DNA from: Leptolyngbya sp. SIO4C5
GTDB lineage: Bacteria; Cyanobacteriota; Cyanobacteriia; Phormidesmidales; Phormidesmidaceae
Assembly (NCBI GenBank): GCA_010671965.1
Contig: JAAHIC010000304.1
Coordinates: 1-6,012 of the forward strand
Reading direction: 5' to 3'
Length of the DNA: 6,012 nucleotides
Below are positions 5,582 through 6,012 of this stretch, one piece after another (position 1 is the stretch's first letter; every line of letters begins with the position of its first letter). The notes below the pieces were generated by a model, which was not told the DNA's origin, searched no databases, and saw only the letters and a list, made by a program, of their open reading frames with translations. The translations under genes and the position numbers were made by a program.

Positions 5582-6012
5582 TTAGGAGGATAACACCCGC
5601 TCATACTTTTGCGCGGCTTTTTCCCATGTGTACTCAGCCTCAATCATGGCTCTAGCATTTGCAGACAGGCGGCTACGCAACTCTTTGTCCTCAAACAGGC
5701 GCTCAATGGCGCTGACATAGTCCTGAGGAGTATTGGCTCGCAGTGCCCGCAGCGGCCCCGCTGCAGCGTCCACCGTCAGTCCTTCTAAACCGCGATCGCT
5801 CCCCACAACCGGCACCCCAGCCGCCATCGGTTCCAACGTCTTGTTCTTAATTCCCAGCCCGGCCCGCAGCGGCACCACGCAAACTGTCGCCCGCTGCAAA
5901 GAGTCCACCATTGAGGGCACCCGCCCGGTCACTTCAACCCCTGGCAGCGTGGCTAATGCCTGCACTTTAGCCACGGGTCGCGCTCCCACCAGACTCAGCG
6001 CCGCTGCCGGGT
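5582..6012 (-). CDS. GT4-family glycosyltransferase, C-terminal part only
   Basis: The visible 142 residues are the second Rossmann (nucleotide-sugar-binding) half of a GT-B enzyme. The frame is open at the right edge, so the N-terminal acceptor-binding half is outside the window; the in-frame GTG at 5987-5989 is internal, since coding-like sequence (PAAALSL) precedes it. The motifs run in family order: a strand plus VGARP, then GVEVTGRVP, VCVVPLRAGLGIKNKTLE, MAAGVPVVGSDRGLEGL (the Glu-rich GT4 donor-site region, EP...GLEG), and a C-terminal helix ending YTWEKAAQKYERVLSS. The pattern GRVP...PLR..G.(K/Q)NK.LE.MA is close to sugar transferases of the TIGR03087 type, which are associated with exosortase/PEP-CTERM exopolysaccharide loci, though ordinary GT4 enzymes share most of it. 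It would transfer a sugar from a nucleotide donor at the cytoplasmic face of the membrane, in polysaccharide or glycolipid synthesis. Donor and acceptor are unknown. The TAA stop is at 5582-5584. Confidence 0.93.
   Translation of the reverse strand, partial: PAAALSLVGARPVAKVQALATLPGVEVTGRVPSMVDSLQRATVCVVPLRAGLGIKNKTLEPMAAGVPVVGSDRGLEGLTVDAAAGPLRALRANTPQDYVSAIERLFEDKELRSRLSANARAMIEAEYTWEKAAQKYERVLSS

Larger units (their letters stand above)
185..5799. repeat. Thirteen dispersed HIP1 palindromes (GCGATCGC)
   Basis: Exact copies of GCGATCGC start at 185, 335, 722, 1124, 1625, 2332, 2881, 3363, 3693, 3723, 5020, 5456 and 5792, about one per 460 bp. This is far above the chance rate of about one per 65 kb for an octamer in even-composition DNA. 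All 13 are inside coding sequence. HIP1 is a known hallmark of many cyanobacterial genomes, so it supports the taxonomic guess; its function is not settled. The two intergenic gaps contain none. Confidence 0.9.

Noticed and set aside
5325..5643. Short open frames at 5325-5522 (plus) and 5443-5643 (minus)
   Set aside because: They overlap the membrane-anchor coding part of the 748-residue gene and the end of the glycosyltransferase gene in wrong frames.
1079..5766. Many CTGCAG hexamers, considered as a second dispersed repeat
   Set aside because: Many are explained by in-frame Leu-Gln codon pairs (CTG CAG) in two glutamine-rich proteins; a genome-wide count would be needed to claim enrichment.

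Overview
The window looks like chromosomal DNA from a cyanobacterium. It holds 13 copies of the palindrome GCGATCGC (HIP1) in 6 kb, a density typical of many cyanobacterial genomes. The encoded proteins, a glutamine-rich multi-PAS/CBS histidine kinase and a large membrane-anchored protein of unknown function, fit that source. I cannot name a genus.

All three genes lie on the minus strand, so transcription runs from right to left. At the right edge (5582-6012) is the C-terminal part of a GT4-type glycosyltransferase whose start is outside the window. After 56 bp comes a 748-codon gene (3279-5525, GTG start). It encodes a protein with one N-terminal membrane anchor, a helical TPR-like middle, a Pro/Thr/Ala linker and a C-terminal domain with a faint FG-GAP-like motif; I do not recognise the family. 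After a further 145 bp spacer comes a very long gene (3133 to the left edge, 1044 codons visible). It encodes a hybrid sensor: four CBS domains, a coiled coil, four transmembrane helices resembling DUF4118, a second coiled coil, three PAS domains and a HisKA_2 phosphoacceptor domain. The gene leaves the window before the ATPase domain.

The kinase is the largest gene here, although it has no stop codon within the window; I read it by translating the minus strand from the ATG at 3133. The spacer before it (3134-3278) is the most informative non-coding stretch. It has an extended -10-like motif directly before the ATG, a tandem 12-bp repeat with 15-bp period just upstream, and two weak inverted repeats. 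A perfect 10-bp hairpin lies inside the first 16 codons. Together these suggest that the kinase has its own promoter and possibly a very short leader.

The glycosyltransferase and the 748-residue protein may be co-transcribed, but no functional link between them can be shown from this sequence. No RNA gene, mobile element, CRISPR array or origin is visible. No intergenic stretch exceeds 145 bp.
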